Positions 30,089 to 41,228 are shown, numbered from the stretch's first letter. The stretch is DNA of 64,000 nucleotides from Brucella cytisi (GCA_012103075.1 JAAVLQ010000001.1:2332001-2396000), one strand, 5' to 3'. Numbers and translations: made by a program. The notes: generated by a model from the letters alone, not told the origin.

Positions 30089-31335
30089 ATGGCCGCCCGG
30101 AAGAAGCAGGAAGCAGCACGCAGTAACGATGTGGTGATTGCAGGCGGCGGCTATGTCGGGCTCGTCACGGCAGTTGCGATCAAATCGGCGGCACCGCATC
30201 TTTCTGTCACCGTGATCGACGGTGCACCGGCTGGTGCCCGGAAGAACGACCCACGCGCTTCCTCGATTGCCGCGGCTGCATCACGTATGCTTGACCAGCT
30301 CGGCTGCTGGCAGGAAATCCTTCCCGAAGCCCAGCCCATCACGGAAATGGTCATCACCGATTCGCGCACTTCCGATCCGGTGCGCCCGGTTTTTTTCTCA
30401 CTTTCGAAGGGGAAGTCGAACCCGGCGAACCCTTTGCCCATATGGTGGAAAACCGTGTCCTCAACACCGCCCTCCATAATAAGGCCGAAGCGCTCAGAAT
30501 TGTCTTCCTCGAAGCCACCAGCGTAGAGAATTTCAACACTCTCCCTGAAGGTGTGACCGTCACTCTCTCCAATGGGGATACGCTTGAAACGCGCCTGCTG
30601 ATCGCCGCAGATGGCGCGCGTTCCCGCCTGCGCGATCTGGCTGGCATCAAGACGGTCAACTGGGATTACGGCCAGTCCGGCATCGTGTGCAATGTCGCAC
30701 ATGAACTGCCGCATGGCGGCCGGGCTGATGAGCATTTTCTTCCAGCCGGCCCATTTGCGATCCTTCCGTTGAAGGGTAATCGCAGTTCACTGGTCTGGAC
30801 CGAGCGCACATCGGATGCCGAACGCCTCATTCGCGAAGACGACTTCGTATTCGAAGCCGAACTGGAACAGCGCTTCGGGCATCGTCTGGGTGCCCTGCAT
30901 GTCGAAGGCCCGCGCCGCGCCTTCCCGCTCGGCCTGACGCTGGCACGTGAATTCGTGAAGCCACGTTTCGTGCTGGTGGGCGATGCGGCGCACCGTATCC
31001 ATCCCATTGCCGGTCAGGGCCTCAATCTTGGCTTCCGGGATGCCGCCGCAATTGCCGAAGTCGTGGTCGAAACGGATCGCCTCGGCCTCGACATCGGTTC
31101 ATTTGCCGCTCTGGAGCGTTATCAGTCCCGGCGTCGCTTCGATACCATGCAGATGGGTGTGACGACGGACATCCTGACCAAGCTTTTCTCCAACGACAAC
31201 CCGGCCATCCGCTCTATCCGCGATATTGGTCTGGGGCTCGTAGACCGGGTACCGGCATTGAAATCCTTCTTCATCAAGCAGGCCGCTGGTCTTTCAGGCG
31301 ATACGCCGCGCTTGTTGAAAGGACAGTCCATCTAG
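30089..31335 (+). CDS. FAD-dependent hydroxylase, UbiH/UbiF/Coq6 family (frameshifted)
   Basis: Flavin monooxygenase of ubiquinone ring hydroxylation, about 415 residues. FAD motifs: VVIAGGGYVGLVTAVAIK at the N-terminus, LLIAADGARSRLRD in the middle and VLVGDAAHRIHPIAGQGLNL near the C-terminus, the last typical of the family. One T is missing in the T-run 30388-30394; PVFLTFEGEVEPGEPFAHM is expected. ATG 30089 is favoured over 30083 because AAGGA is properly spaced. Which ring position it hydroxylates cannot be decided from sequence. Confidence 0.9.
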
Positions 31336-31412
31336 TTCAGGGTGATTGCTGGAAGCCGTGGTCAAGCGCCCTATATCGGTAGCGGAAATCCCAACCGAGA
31401 GGAGAGCTTCCC

Positions 31413-31850
31413 ATGGACAGAAAAGCAACCGCCGTCTGGCAAGGCACGCTGAAGGAAGGCAAAGGCACCCTCAACACGCAAAGCGGTGCACTGAAAGACC
31501 TGCCTTACGATTTCAAAGCTCGTTTTCAGGACGAAAGCGGTCGCTCCGGCACCAATCCGGAAGAACTTCTGGGTGCTGCGCATGCAGGCTGCTTTGCCAT
31601 GCAGCTTTCCGCACTCCTGACGGAACACGGAACACCACCGGAAAAGCTGGAAGCAACTGCGGCAGTCACTGTCGGCCCCGCAGCTGGCGGTGGCTTTGAG
31701 ATCAGCCGCAGCGCGCTCACGCTCAATGCCTCTATCCCCGGCATTTCGGTCGAGGATTTCGAAGCGCTCGCCAACAAGGCCAAGCAGTCCTGCCCTCTCT
31801 CGAAAGCACTGGGCGCCATTGAGGTTACGCTGGACGCAAAGCTGGTCTGA
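31413..31850 (+). CDS. OsmC/OhrA-family peroxidase
   Basis: Intact, 145 residues. Both reactive cysteines of the family are present: HAGCFAMQL (peroxidatic) and AKQSCPLSKAL (resolving). It resembles the OsmC subfamily (GTLKEGKGTLNTQSGALKDL) more than Ohr. It reduces organic hydroperoxides in the cytoplasm. AGAGGAGAGC lies just before the ATG. It stands alone, convergent with the glyoxalase-fold gene. Confidence 0.93.
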   Translation: MDRKATAVWQGTLKEGKGTLNTQSGALKDLPYDFKARFQDESGRSGTNPEELLGAAHAGCFAMQLSALLTEHGTPPEKLEATAAVTVGPAAGGGFEISRSALTLNASIPGISVEDFEALANKAKQSCPLSKALGAIEVTLDAKLV

Positions 31851-31896
31851 AAAATTTCAAGACGCGGAAATGATGAGCGGGCGCAAGCCCGCTTTT

Positions 31897-32265
31897 CTAT
31901 TCGGGCAGGTGGCAAACAGCCTCGATATTGTGCCCATCCGGGTCCGTCACGAAAGCAGCGTAATAATCAGGATGGTAATCGGCACGCAGGCCGGGTTTGC
32001 CGTTGTCGGCCCCCGGCAGCAATTGCCGCTTCATAAAAGCGGTCAACCTCGGAGCGGGTTCCAGCCGAAAAAGCCACATGAAGCACGCCATCGAGCTTCG
32101 CGCCCTTCTGCTTGCCGATCCAGAATTCCGGCTTGCCATTGCGGCCATACCCCACCCAGTCGCCGAACTCCATGGCCCGGCTTATGCCAAGGGGGCGAGT
32201 GCCGCATCATAGAATGCTCGCGACTTGGGCATGCTGGAAATGTTGAAACCAATATGATCGAGCAT
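31897..32265 (-). CDS. VOC/glyoxalase-fold protein (two frameshifts)
   Basis: About 122 residues. It starts MLDHIGFNISSMPKSRAFY, typical of the vicinal oxygen chelate superfamily, and ends FVTDPDGHNIEAVCHLPE with the metal-ligand Glu. A missing C near 32190 (APLGISRAMEFGDW expected) and an extra G near 32010 (AAGADNGKPGLRADYH expected) break the frame. These proteins include glyoxalases and antibiotic-binding proteins; the substrate is unknown. Confidence 0.85.
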
Positions 32266-32416
32266 GATTGCCCTGTCTCCGATGGATCTATTCTCCAATG
32301 AGATATTGGCGCAGCTACAAAGATCAAGCCTTCTGCGATGGCAACCAGAGCTCAGATCAAGAAAAAAAGGGGAAGGTTTGCACCTTCCCTTCTCAAATTC
32401 CAGATCAGTCACGCTG

Positions 32417-33195
32417 CTAGACGCGGCGCTCGACCATCATCTTCTTGATTTCGGCAATCGCCTTGGCAGGGTTCAAGCCCTTCGGGCAGGTCTGCGCACA
32501 ATTCATGATCGTATGGCAGCGATAGAGCCGGAACGGGTCCTCGAGATTGTCGAGGCGTTCGCCTTTGGCTTCGTCGCGGCTATCGATCAACCAGCGATAG
32601 GCCTGCAGCAGCACGGCAGGACCGAGATATCGATCGCCGTTCCACCAGTAGCTCGGGCACGAGGTCGAGCAGCAGGCGCACAGAATGCACTCGTAGAGAC
32701 CGTCGAGCTTCTGACGGTCCTCATGGCTCTGCAGCCATTCCTTCTGCGGCTCCGGCGAAACCGTCTTGAGCCAAGGCTCGATGGAACGATGCTGGGCGTA
32801 GAAATTGGTGAGGTCCGGCACAAGATCCTTCACCACCGGCATATGCGGCAGCGGGTAAACCTTGATGGCACCCTTGATGTCGTCCATGCCCTTGGTGCAG
32901 GCAAGCGTGTTTGCGCCGTCGATATTCATGGCGCAGGAACCGCAAATGCCTTCACGGCACGAACGGCGCAGCGTCAGGGTCGGGTCGATCTTGTTCTTGA
33001 TATAGAGCAGACCGTCCAGAACCATCGGACCGCAATCGTCGCGATCGACATAATAGGTGTCGATGCTCGGATTGGCGTCGTCGTCCGGCGACCAGCGATA
33101 GATACGGAATTCGGTAACCCGCTTCGCACCGTCGGGGCGCGGCGTGTCTTGCCCTCTTGCGGGCGCGAATTCTTGGGAAGTGCGAGTTCAACCAT
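32417..33195 (-). CDS. sdhB: Succinate dehydrogenase iron-sulfur subunit (frameshifted)
   Basis: 259 residues. Ligands of three clusters are visible: [15 protein letters not shown] for 2Fe-2[17 protein letters not shown] for 4Fe-4S and [14 protein letters not shown] for 3Fe-4S. One C is missing near 33142, so [18 protein letters not shown] is misread in the raw frame. It passes electrons from SdhA to the membrane anchor. It is last in sdhCDAB, 15 bases after sdhA. Confidence 0.95.
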
Positions 33196-33210
33196 TGCTC
33201 TTTCCCTTGA

Positions 33211-35057
33211 TTAGTAAACGCGCTTCTTCGGCGCAATCTTGGCGAGGCTGATGCCGCCTTCCTCTTCCGTCGTCAACGGATCGAGGTGGACAGGACGGTA
33301 GTCAAGCTTGACCTTGCCATCCGGCGACAGCCGGGACAGGGGTGTGCTTGCGCCACACGGCATCGTTGCGATCCGGGAAATCCTCATGCGCATGGGCACC
33401 GCGGCTTTCCCGGCGCGCTTCGGCGGAAACAACCGTCGTCAGCGCATTCGCCATCAGGTTTTCCAGCTCGAGCGTTTCGACGAGATCGGAATTCCAGATC
33501 ATCGAACGGTCGGTAACCTTGATGTCCGGCAGTTCATGCCAGAGCTTTTCCATGCGTTCGACGCCTTGCTTGAGCGATTCCGACGTACGGAATACGGCGG
33601 CATCTTCCTGCATGGTACGCTGCATCTTCTCGCGCAGTTCTGCGGTCGGCTGGGGAGCCGTTGGCAAAACGCAGACGATCGAAGCGCTCCATGATCTTGT
33701 CGCAGGCGGTAACGTCGAGGTCAGGAATCTTCGACTTGCGATCAATGACCTGCCCAGCGCGGATTGCAGCCGCACGACCGAACACCACAAGGTCGATCAG
33801 CGAGTTGGAGCCGAGACGGTTTGCGCCGTGCACCGAAGCGCAGCCCGCTTCGCCGACAGCCATCAGGCCCGGCTGTACGCGGTCTGGATCAGCCTCGGTC
33901 GGGTTCAACACTTCGCCCCAGTAATTGGTCGGAATGCCACCCATATTGTAGTGAACCGTCGGGAGAACCGGGATCGGTTCCTTGGTCACATCGACGCCTG
34001 CGAAAATCTTGGCCGATTCCGAAATACCCGGCAGGCGTTCATGCAGAACAGCCGGATCGAGATGGTCAAGATGCAGGAAGATGTGATCCTTGGCCTTGCC
34101 GACGCCACGGCCAGCACGGATTTCCATGGTCATGCAGCGTGAGACAACATCACGCGAGGCAAGATCCTTGGCCGAAGGAGCATAACGCTCCATGAAGCGC
34201 TCGCCTTCGGAATTGACCAGATAACCGCCTTCACCGCGCGCGCCTTCAGTAATCAGGCAGCCAGCGCCATAGATGCCAGTTGGATGGAACTGTACGAATT
34301 CCATGTCCTGCAGTGGCAGGCCGGCACGTGCGACCATGCCGCCACCATCGCCGGTGCAGGTATGGGCAGAGGTTGCCGAGAAATAGGCACGGCCATAACC
34401 GCCCGTCGCCAGAACCACCATCTTGGCCGAGAAGCGATGGATCGTGCCGTCATCAAGGTTCCACGCCACGACGCCGGTGCAGACACCGTCAGTCATGATG
34501 AGATCGAGCGCGAAATATTCGATGAAGAACTGCGCGTTGTTCTTGAGCGACTGGCCATAGAGCGTATGCAGGATAGCGTGGCCGGTGCGGTCGGCAGCAG
34601 CACAGGTGCGCTGGACCGGAGGACCGTCGCCAAAATTCTGCATGTGGCCGCCGAACGGGCGCTGATAGATCTTGCCTTCTTCGGTACGCGAGAAAGGCAC
34701 ACCATAGTGTTCCAGTTCGTAGACGGCGGCAGGCGCTTCACGCGCCAGATATTCCATCGCATCGGTGTCGCCGAGCCAGTCCGATCCCTTGACGGTATCG
34801 TACATGTGCCACTGCCAGCTGTCCGGGCCCATATTCTTGAGCGAAGCGGCGATGCCACCCTGCGCTGCGACCGTATGCGAACGGGTCGGGAAAACCTTGG
34901 TGATGCAAGCCGTCTTCAGGCCTTGCTCGGCCATGCCGAGCGTTGCGCGTAAGCCCGCGCCGCCAGCTCCGACCACCACCACGTCGAACTTGTGATCGAC
35001 ATAGGTATATTTGCTTGCCACGGCAGCATCGGCCGCGTTGTTTACTGCACTAGCCAT
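33211..35057 (-). CDS. sdhA: Succinate dehydrogenase flavoprotein subunit (two frameshifts)
   Basis: About 615 residues. It oxidises succinate to fumarate in the TCA cycle and respiratory complex II. The dinucleotide-binding motif [19 protein letters not shown], the covalent-FAD histidine in [11 protein letters not shown] and the substrate-binding [20 protein letters not shown] are clear. Two extra bases in C-runs break the C-terminal third: near 33654 ([15 protein letters not shown] expected) and near 33342 ([18 protein letters not shown] expected). It starts 7 bases after the sdhD stop. Confidence 0.96.
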
Positions 35058-35064
35058 CGGGCTA

Positions 35065-35460
35065 TCAACCTCCGAAGCTCAGCTTGAGAATCGCAAAAAT
35101 GCAGGCAAAGCCAACCACCGCCGTAAAGAAGGTGTTCAACATCACCAGCACGACCTTCATGCCTTCGCCATGCACGTAATCTTCGATAATGACCTGCATA
35201 CCCGGGCGCATGTGATAAACGCCAGTCAGAACGAACAGCGCCATCACGATTGCCGTGAAGGGATGCGACAAGGCAGCCCGGACTTCCGCATAGCTTGCGC
35301 CATTGAGCGAAATGACCAGACCGATGAAAAACATGACCAGCGGCACCAGAGCGGCGGCGCTCAACCGCTGATACCAGAAATGACCGGTGCCTTCCTTGGC
35401 CGATCCCAGACCCCGAACCTTGCCGAGCGGAGTGCGCATATCATTGTTCATACCGTTCAT
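35065..35460 (-). CDS. sdhD: Succinate dehydrogenase membrane anchor subunit
   Basis: Intact, 131 residues, three membrane helices. The ligand region [19 protein letters not shown] is typical of alphaproteobacterial SdhD and contributes to heme b and ubiquinone binding. GGGGAG precedes the start. It lies 14 bases after the end of sdhC. Confidence 0.94.
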   Translation of the reverse strand: MNGMNNDMRTPLGKVRGLGSAKEGTGHFWYQRLSAAALVPLVMFFIGLVISLNGASYAEVRAALSHPFTAIVMALFVLTGVYHMRPGMQVIIEDYVHGEGMKVVLVMLNTFFTAVVGFACIFAILKLSFGG

Positions 35461-35474
35461 GAAACCAGCTCCCC

Positions 35475-35874
35475 TTAGCGCACCGAATAGGCAACGACCC
35501 AGACGAGGATCGTGGCGATGACCGGAGAAAACGACGGTCGCCCGGGCGATCTTCGAAGCTGTGTGCTTTTCAAGACCAGCGCCCGTATCCCAGATCAGGT
35601 GACGAACGCCACCGGCCAGATGGTGCAGAAGCGCCCGGGTATAGCCGAACAGGATCAGGCGGCCGATCCGGGACGAGAACAATGCGTTGACGAAATTGAA
35701 GCACTCTTCGCTGACCGCAGCCGAAATCAGCCGGGCTGCCAGCAACAGGGTGCCGAAGTAAAGTGCGCCGCCCGTGATGCGATGGACGATGGACATCGTC
35801 ATCGTAATGACCGGCTTGTAGATGGACAGGTGCGGCGACAAAGGACGCTGGCGCGTTACAGTCGGTTGTGTCAT
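35475..35874 (-). CDS. sdhC: Succinate dehydrogenase cytochrome b556 subunit (frameshifted)
   Basis: 132 residues, three membrane helices. It starts MTQPTVTRQRPLSPHLSIYK, the family N-terminus; SIVHRITG and the heme-ligand region LLHHLAGGVRHLIWD are clear. One extra base near 35524 spoils the last helix; without it the end is FSVIATILVWVVAYSVR. As the first gene of sdhCDAB its promoter should lie in 35875-36150. Confidence 0.94.
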
Positions 35875-36227
35875 GGCTCTGTAGGCTTCCCTGACGTTTC
35901 TCTCCGGCCACACCCCGCTGACGAAGATCAGCGAAGCAGCAGGTTGCGGGTTCTCCCGAACCCCAGTTCGACGTCGTCCAAAGCACAGGGAACCGGACTT
36001 TACGATCCCGCGCCGGTACGACCCAATAAAATATGGCTGGACCGTGGCGTACGGCCCTATGTGGCGCTTTCTACTGCGCTTTTACCATCACGTCAAAGAA
36101 GCTTTTTCACGAAAAGACTAACAATTGGTCGCACGGGCGACACATTCGCGTGATTGCGGCATTCAAACGATTGAAGACCGCAATCGGCAAAAAACATGTG
36201 TAATTTCATCAACTTTTGGGAAATCGA
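35875..36227. other. Intergenic region upstream of sdhC
   Basis: No gene supported. It should hold the sdhCDAB promoter. A strong nested hairpin lies at 36152-36185 (GATTGCGG / CCGCAATC enclosing TTCAA-ACGA-TTGAA), 40 bases beyond the acetyltransferase stop; it lacks a T-run in the sense direction. Confidence 0.6.
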
Positions 36228-36685
36228 TCAACTGCCGAATCGAATCACATAGCTCGACCAGTCCGCAGCTGTAGCAATCTGTTCATAGAGCTTGCGTCCG
36301 TCTTCCGGCACGCGCGGCGCATTAAGCACCAGCTTGGACCAGCTGCGCTCTTCCGCCTTGTCGGCAAGCACGTCGATCAGCGCCTTGGCTATGCCCTTTC
36401 CGCGATGATCGTGATGCACATAGATATGGTCCACCTGCCCTGCACGCAGACCCGTCACGGGTTCGGGCAGATCGTAGAAGATCACGAAGCCGACCAGATT
36501 TCCGTCGACCCCGCCCCCAGAGTTTCAGCGGCGCGATCCTGAAGCAGGTGTTCGGCATAAAAATCGTCGGGGCGGCGTGGAGCGCCGCGCTTCAGCGCCT
36601 GCGCGTAGCTTGCCAGCAGCGGCGCGAATTCATGGGCATCACGCAGATGGAGGAGCGCAATATCGACGGCATGATCTTTGGTCAT
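36228..36685 (-). CDS. GNAT-family N-acetyltransferase (frameshifted)
   Basis: About 152 residues. The acetyl-CoA loop is VHHDHRGKGIAKALIDVLAD (motif A, R-x-x-G-x-G/A). One G is missing near 36514, in a G-run on the coding strand: ETLGAGVDGNLVGFVIFYDL is expected where the raw frame ends ETLGAGSTEIWSAS. The N-terminus is MTKDHAVDIALLHLRD. The substrate is unknown. Confidence 0.85.
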
Positions 36686-36848
36686 TAGACGTTCCTTGGC
36701 GTTTCCAGCTCTTCCGTCTGCGACCTGCGAAGCAGTAGCGCACGAGAAGACCGGTTCGATTTTAGCCAGCACGGATGACAAAGGTAAAGAAAGAGTTAAG
36801 ATAGTCCTCATTCTCTTTGGGATCATGCACGATGAGGCTCGATCAACG

Positions 36849-37208
36849 ATGGCAAACTGCAAACGGCTGATACTTGGTCTGGTTGTCGTCGGCGCCCTTG
36901 CGCTGACCAGTCCCGCGCTTGCCGAAGAAGCTATGCGCTCCGTCGATGCATCAGGAAATCTTGTCGTCCAGATGCCGGATAATGGCGCCAAGATCATCCG
37001 GGTCGGCGCGGCGCAGAAGCCAGTTTTGCCTTCGCCGCAACGCATGAAGGTGATTACCGCGCCGCGGGATCGCACGGTTGCCTATATCGTCGCCAAGCCC
37101 AACAGCAATTGCGAGTGCGCAGTCGTGCTGCACGGACGCTCTTTCATGTATGGGATCGACCGCGGGGAGACGCCGGTCCTCGACCATGCAGGCTGCGGCT
37201 ATCAATAG
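36849..37208 (+). CDS. Small secreted protein of unknown function
   Basis: 119 residues. A clear signal peptide (MANCKRLILGLVVVGALALT, cleavage after SPALA) is followed by a mature part of about 90 residues with three Cys (NSNCECAVV and HAGCGYQ). The frame is open further upstream, but only this start gives a proper signal sequence. Not recognised. It is convergent with the GGDEF gene (7 bases between stops). Confidence 0.65.
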   Translation: MANCKRLILGLVVVGALALTSPALAEEAMRSVDASGNLVVQMPDNGAKIIRVGAAQKPVLPSPQRMKVITAPRDRTVAYIVAKPNSNCECAVVLHGRSFMYGIDRGETPVLDHAGCGYQ

Positions 37209-37215
37209 GATTCGT

Positions 37216-38421
37216 TCAACGCCCGGCCTTTGAGCGGAACTCCACAACGTTTTCGTCCACCAGTATCGGCAGAGCGCTGCGGACGCAGTTGCGCCCACCC
37301 TTCTTCGCTTCATAAAGCGCCCCGTCGGCCCGCTTGTAGAGATCGGAAAACACATCGTCGAATTCCATTTCCGCGATACCGAAGCTCACGGTGAATTCAA
37401 TCCCGCCGTTCCTGCCCGGAATATGGATATCGCGACAGGCAAGCCGGGTCTTGTCCGCAAATCTCCATGCGGACTGGATCGTATTGCCCGGCAGAATGAT
37501 CGCGAATTCCTCGCCGCCAATACGCGCGGCAATCCCACCCTTGGCATTGGCTGCCTTGTGCAATTCGGCCGAGAACGCGGCAATGACGCGGTCTCCCAGC
37601 GCATGACCATGTGTATCGTTGATTGCCTTGAAGTGATCGATGTCGCACAGAACAAGCGACAAGGCCTGCCGCATGCGTTTCGACTTTTCAATTGCAGCCT
37701 CAGCGCGAAACTCGAAACCGCGCCGGTTGAGCAAGGTCGAAAGCTGGTCCGTTTCCGAGCGGATCAGCATATTGGCGATCAGCTCCCGCATCAGGCTCAA
37801 GAGCAGAAGCAGCCCGCCTGCGACGGAAAGAGCAGCACCGATTGACTGCGAGAACATTGCGTAGGTCGTATCGATATAATCAGCCGGTTCAGAACCCGCG
37901 CCTCCCGACAGCACAGCGATGACCGGCTTGAACAGGAAATGGACGGCACTGATACCAAACAGTATCGCCATCAAGGTATCGATACCGTTGCGTTCCACCC
38001 GCAGGATCAGCCACACTGCCAGAAGGAGTACGAGGAAATAGGGCGCCTGATAAAGCAGCATGCCGATCATCTGGCTGCGGGCAATGTCATATATGCTGTA
38101 GACCCCGGCGAGAGATGCAATGGTCAGCAGACCGAGCGCAATCCACGGCACCGGTCGGCCATACATCCGCGCCAGACCGACGACCAGACAGGACAATGTC
38201 AGGTAATAGGTCGAAAAGGCGAGCATATAACCGAGGCGGGGATTGGGAATGGAAGGCATGGCAAGCTCTGTCAGGAAATAGAGCATTGCGAAAATAAAGC
38301 CGAAGGCGAAGACAGGCGCGGCCGCATTATCCCGCGCATAAACGGCAATGCCGAGAAATGCGAAAGCAAACAGACCGGAAACGGTCATGTTGATCAGGAG
38401 GATAAAGTCGGCTCCATTCAT
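37216..38421 (-). CDS. Membrane-bound GGDEF diguanylate cyclase
   Basis: Intact, 401 residues. Six or seven membrane helices fill residues 5-215, then a GGDEF domain follows: LSLVLCDIDHFKAINDTHGH (metal Asp) and the active site RIGGEEFAIILPG. The GGEEF variant is compatible with cyclic di-GMP synthesis. I see no RxxD inhibitory site before the active loop, so product inhibition may be absent. No EAL domain. The sensed signal is unknown. Confidence 0.93.
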   Translation of the reverse strand: MNGADFILLINMTVSGLFAFAFLGIAVYARDNAAAPVFAFGFIFAMLYFLTELAMPSIPNPRLGYMLAFSTYYLTLSCLVVGLARMYGRPVPWIALGLLTIASLAGVYSIYDIARSQMIGMLLYQAPYFLVLLLAVWLILRVERNGIDTLMAILFGISAVHFLFKPVIAVLSGGAGSEPADYIDTTYAMFSQSIGAALSVAGGLLLLLSLMRELIANMLIRSETDQLSTLLNRRGFEFRAEAAIEKSKRMRQALSLVLCDIDHFKAINDTHGHALGDRVIAAFSAELHKAANAKGGIAARIGGEEFAIILPGNTIQSAWRFADKTRLACRDIHIPGRNGGIEFTVSFGIAEMEFDDVFSDLYKRADGALYEAKKGGRNCVRSALPILVDENVVEFRSKAGR

Positions 38422-38523
38422 CGATGCTCTTCCCCGTGCTGGCTGTCAAAGGCTCCCCAGACGCCAGCCACCCCATTCCTCCTTACAATCAAAGCGTGAA
38501 AAAGCTGCTAATATACAGCCAAG

Positions 38524-38551
38524 AAAAACCGCCGGGATGAACCGGCGGTTT
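38524..38551 (-). terminator. Terminator after leuC
   Basis: AAACCGCCGG-GATGAA-CCGGCGGTTT stem-loop with a T-run on the minus strand, 36 bases beyond the leuC stop. Confidence 0.85.
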
Positions 38552-38586
38552 GGTCTTTCCAGAAGCGCTTCGTCAGATGTGAAACC

Positions 38587-39996
38587 TCAGTTCCACTCGC
38601 GAATGTCGACGAAATGTCCGGCAATTGCCGCAGCGGCAGCCATGGCTGGCGACACGAGATGGGTGCGGCCCTTGAAGCCCCGGCGACCTTCGAAGTTACG
38701 GTTCGAGGTCGAAGCGCAACGTTCGCCCGGCTTCAGGCGGTCGTCGTTCATGGCAAGGCACATGGAGCAACCCGGTTCGCGCCAGTCGAAACCGGCTTCG
38801 ATGAAGATCTTGTCCAGACCTTCGGCTTCTGCCTGCTCCTTCACGAGCCCGGACCCCGGCACGATCATGGCATTGACGCCAGCCGCAACCTTCTTACCAG
38901 CGGCCATGCGTGCCGCATCGCGCAGATCTTCGATACGACCATTGGTGCAGGAACCGATGAAGACGCGATCGATCTTGATGTCGGTCATCTTGGTGCCCGG
39001 TTTCAGGCCCATATAGTCCAGAGCACGCCATTTGGATGCACGCTTGGTTTCGTCCTTGATATCGTCCGGGTTCGGAACGATGTCGGTGACGAAAACGACG
39101 TCTTCCGGCGAGGAGCCCCGTGAGACGACCGGCGAAATCTTGGCCGCATCCAGCTCGACGATCTTGTCGAAATGCGCACCTTCATCAGAATGCAGCGTCT
39201 TCCAGTAACCAATAGCCTGTTCCAGCGCTTCGCCCTTCGGCGCGCGCGGCTTGTCCTGCACATAGGCAAAGGTCGTTTCATCCGGTGCGATCAGGCCAGC
39301 GCGTGCGCCGCCCTCAATCGACATGTTGCAGACGGTCATGCGACCTTCCATTGACAGCGAGCGAATGGCGCTGCCTGCATATTCGATCACATAACCGGTG
39401 CCGCCTGCAGTGCCGATTTCGCCGATGATGGCGAGCGTGATATCCTTGGCGGTCACGCCCGGAGCCAGTTCACCCTCGACACGCACCAGCATGTTCTTGG
39501 CTTTCTTCTGGATCAGCGTCTGGGTAGCCAGAACGTGTTCCACCTCGGAGGTGCCGATACCATGCGCAAGCGAACCGAAAGCGCCATGCGTGGAGGTGTG
39601 GCTGTCGCCGCAGACGATAGTCATGCCCGGCAAGGTGAAGCCCTGTTCCGGTCCGACGATGTGCACGACGCCCTGACGGCGATCGCGCTCGGAATAATAT
39701 TCAACGTTGAAATCCGCAGCATTCTTGGCCAGAGCCTCGACCTGAATGCGGCTTTCCTCGTTCTTGATACCGTTGATGCGGTCCGGTGAGGTCGGAACAT
39801 TGTGATCGACCACGGCCAGCGTCTTTTCAGGATGACGCACCTTGCGGCCAGCCATGCGCAGGCCTTCAAAAGCCTGCGGACTCGTCACTTCGTGCACAAG
39901 ATGGCGATCAATATAAAGGAGGCAGGTTCCGTCTTCCTGCTGATCCACTACATGGTCGTCCCAGATCTTGTCGTAAAGTGTACGCGGCGCGCTCAT
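38587..39996 (-). CDS. leuC: 3-isopropylmalate dehydratase large subunit
   Basis: Isomerises 2- to 3-isopropylmalate in leucine synthesis, with LeuD. Intact, 469 residues, the standard length. The 4Fe-4S ligands are visible: Cys in [14 protein letters not shown] and the pair in [12 protein letters not shown]. The N-terminus [17 protein letters not shown] and [20 protein letters not shown] are family signatures. AAAGGA precedes the start. leuD is not adjacent. Confidence 0.97.
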   Translation of the reverse strand: MSAPRTLYDKIWDDHVVDQQEDGTCLLYIDRHLVHEVTSPQAFEGLRMAGRKVRHPEKTLAVVDHNVPTSPDRINGIKNEESRIQVEALAKNAADFNVEYYSERDRRQGVVHIVGPEQGFTLPGMTIVCGDSHTSTHGAFGSLAHGIGTSEVEHVLATQTLIQKKAKNMLVRVEGELAPGVTAKDITLAIIGEIGTAGGTGYVIEYAGSAIRSLSMEGRMTVCNMSIEGGARAGLIAPDETTFAYVQDKPRAPKGEALEQAIGYWKTLHSDEGAHFDKIVELDAAKISPVVSRGSSPEDVVFVTDIVPNPDDIKDETKRASKWRALDYMGLKPGTKMTDIKIDRVFIGSCTNGRIEDLRDAARMAAGKKVAAGVNAMIVPGSGLVKEQAEAEGLDKIFIEAGFDWREPGCSMCLAMNDDRLKPGERCASTSNRNFEGRRGFKGRTHLVSPAMAAAAAIAGHFVDIREWN

Positions 39997-40158
39997 TGCG
40001 AGAGGTCCTTTGAATAGTTCTTAACTTTGGCTGTCATATGCACCCGCCATCACGGTTCGTCAAGAAACTGAAACCGCAACAGGGTGTCGCAGTAACAATC
40101 TTGCGAGATATGGGCGGAATTATGCAATATGTTACGCAGCCCGTCGCATTTGGCAAAT

Positions 40159-40188
40159 AAAAAAAAGGCGACCCGAGGCCGCCTTTTT
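40159..40188 (-). terminator. Terminator after rplS
   Basis: AAGGCG ... CGCCTT stem with one internal mismatch and long A/T-runs on both sides, 21 bases after the rplS stop. Confidence 0.8.
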
Positions 40189-40208
40189 CAAACAGATTGC
40201 TGTGAAGC

Positions 40209-40646
40209 TTATTCAGCAGCAGCCTTGGCGGCTTCGGCCTTGGCGGCGGCAGCCTTGTCGGCTTCGCGCTCGGCCTTGGTACGGTTGTCTTTCTTTTCAG
40301 CAATACGGGCAGCCTTACCGGTAAGGCCACGCAGGTAGTAAAGCTTCGCGCGACGAACCTTGCCGCGGCGAACGAGTTCAACGCCTTCGACGATCGGCGA
40401 GTAAACCGGGAATACGCGCTCTACGCCTTCGCCGTACGAAATCTTGCGAACGGTGAAGTTTTCGTTGAGGCCAGCGCCGGAACGGGCAATGCAGACGCCT
40501 TCATAGGCCTGCACGCGGGTACGCGTACCTTCGGTAACGCGAACCTGAACGCGAACCGTGTCGCCCGGCTGGAAATCTGGAAGCTTGCGCTTTTCTTCGA
40601 TCTTTGCTGCCTGTTCGGCTTCAAGCTGACGAATGATATCGGTCAT
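40209..40646 (-). CDS. rplS: 50S ribosomal protein L19
   Basis: Intact, 145 residues. The core [20 protein letters not shown] and [20 protein letters not shown] is standard L19, located at the 30S-50S interface. The C-terminal Ala/Lys/Glu-rich extension (from about residue 120) is typical of the order. The usual trmD-rplS linkage is kept, but a DUF4260 gene and a 237-bp leader separate them. Confidence 0.97.
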   Translation of the reverse strand: MTDIIRQLEAEQAAKIEEKRKLPDFQPGDTVRVQVRVTEGTRTRVQAYEGVCIARSGAGLNENFTVRKISYGEGVERVFPVYSPIVEGVELVRRGKVRRAKLYYLRGLTGKAARIAEKKDNRTKAEREADKAAAAKAEAAKAAAE

Positions 40647-40777
40647 CGTCTCTCTCCTTCTTGAATTCTTCTCAAACAGTCAGAGCGCTCTGCACTTGCC
40701 GCCAAGCAATCCTTGGCCCTGCGGCTATGCCCTCAATTTCAGGCAGGAGCGGTACACCATTTATTGGTTTAGGACGT

Positions 40778-40824
40778 TTCGGGCTTTGCCCGAACGAGAT
40801 ATTGCATTGTCGGGACTAGCCCGA
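40778..40824 (-). promoter_or_regulatory. Paired hairpins in the rplS leader
   Basis: Two related inverted repeats: TTCGGGC-TTT-GCCCGAA (40778-40794) and TCGGG-ACTAG-CCCGA (40810-40824). Because the arms are alike, the halves could also pair with each other, giving alternative folds. They lie 132-178 bases upstream of the rplS start, with no T-run. A control function is inferred. Confidence 0.4.
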
Positions 40825-40883
40825 ACTCGCGCGGCAATACACCATTGCCGCCAATGAATCAATATCAGGACAAGAAAATCGCC

Positions 40884-41228
40884 TCAGATACGGCCCAGAT
40901 GCGTGTCCTTGAAACCGGTTCCATATTTGAGACCGAAGCCAAGCGCGCGGTCGACGCCGATATGCACGGCCCAGATCAGTGCCATAGCGATGCAGATCTG
41001 CCAGTTCATCGCCCAACCCAGAACTGCGAGAAGCACAACGCCGATCCAGCTATGGGCGATATTATAGACCACGGCGCCGGTGCGCGGCCCCTTCATATAG
41101 CCGAAGAAGGACAGATCGGGCGCCAGAATGAGCAGGGCGAAAAGCCACCAGCTTGCACCGCTGACCCAATAAGCTCCCAGCGCCAGCAGCGCGAGGGAAA
41201 TACTTTCGAGCCGCTGGATCAGGTTCAT
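40884..41228 (-). CDS. DUF4260-family membrane protein
   Basis: Intact, 114 residues, about four membrane helices. It contains [19 protein letters not shown] and [20 protein letters not shown], features of the DUF4260 family. No function is known. Its ATG overlaps the trmD stop (ATGA), so it is translated from the rimM-trmD transcript. Confidence 0.88.
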   Translation of the reverse strand: MNLIQRLESISLALLALGAYWVSGASWWLFALLILAPDLSFFGYMKGPRTGAVVYNIAHSWIGVVLLAVLGWAMNWQICIAMALIWAVHIGVDRALGFGLKYGTGFKDTHLGRI

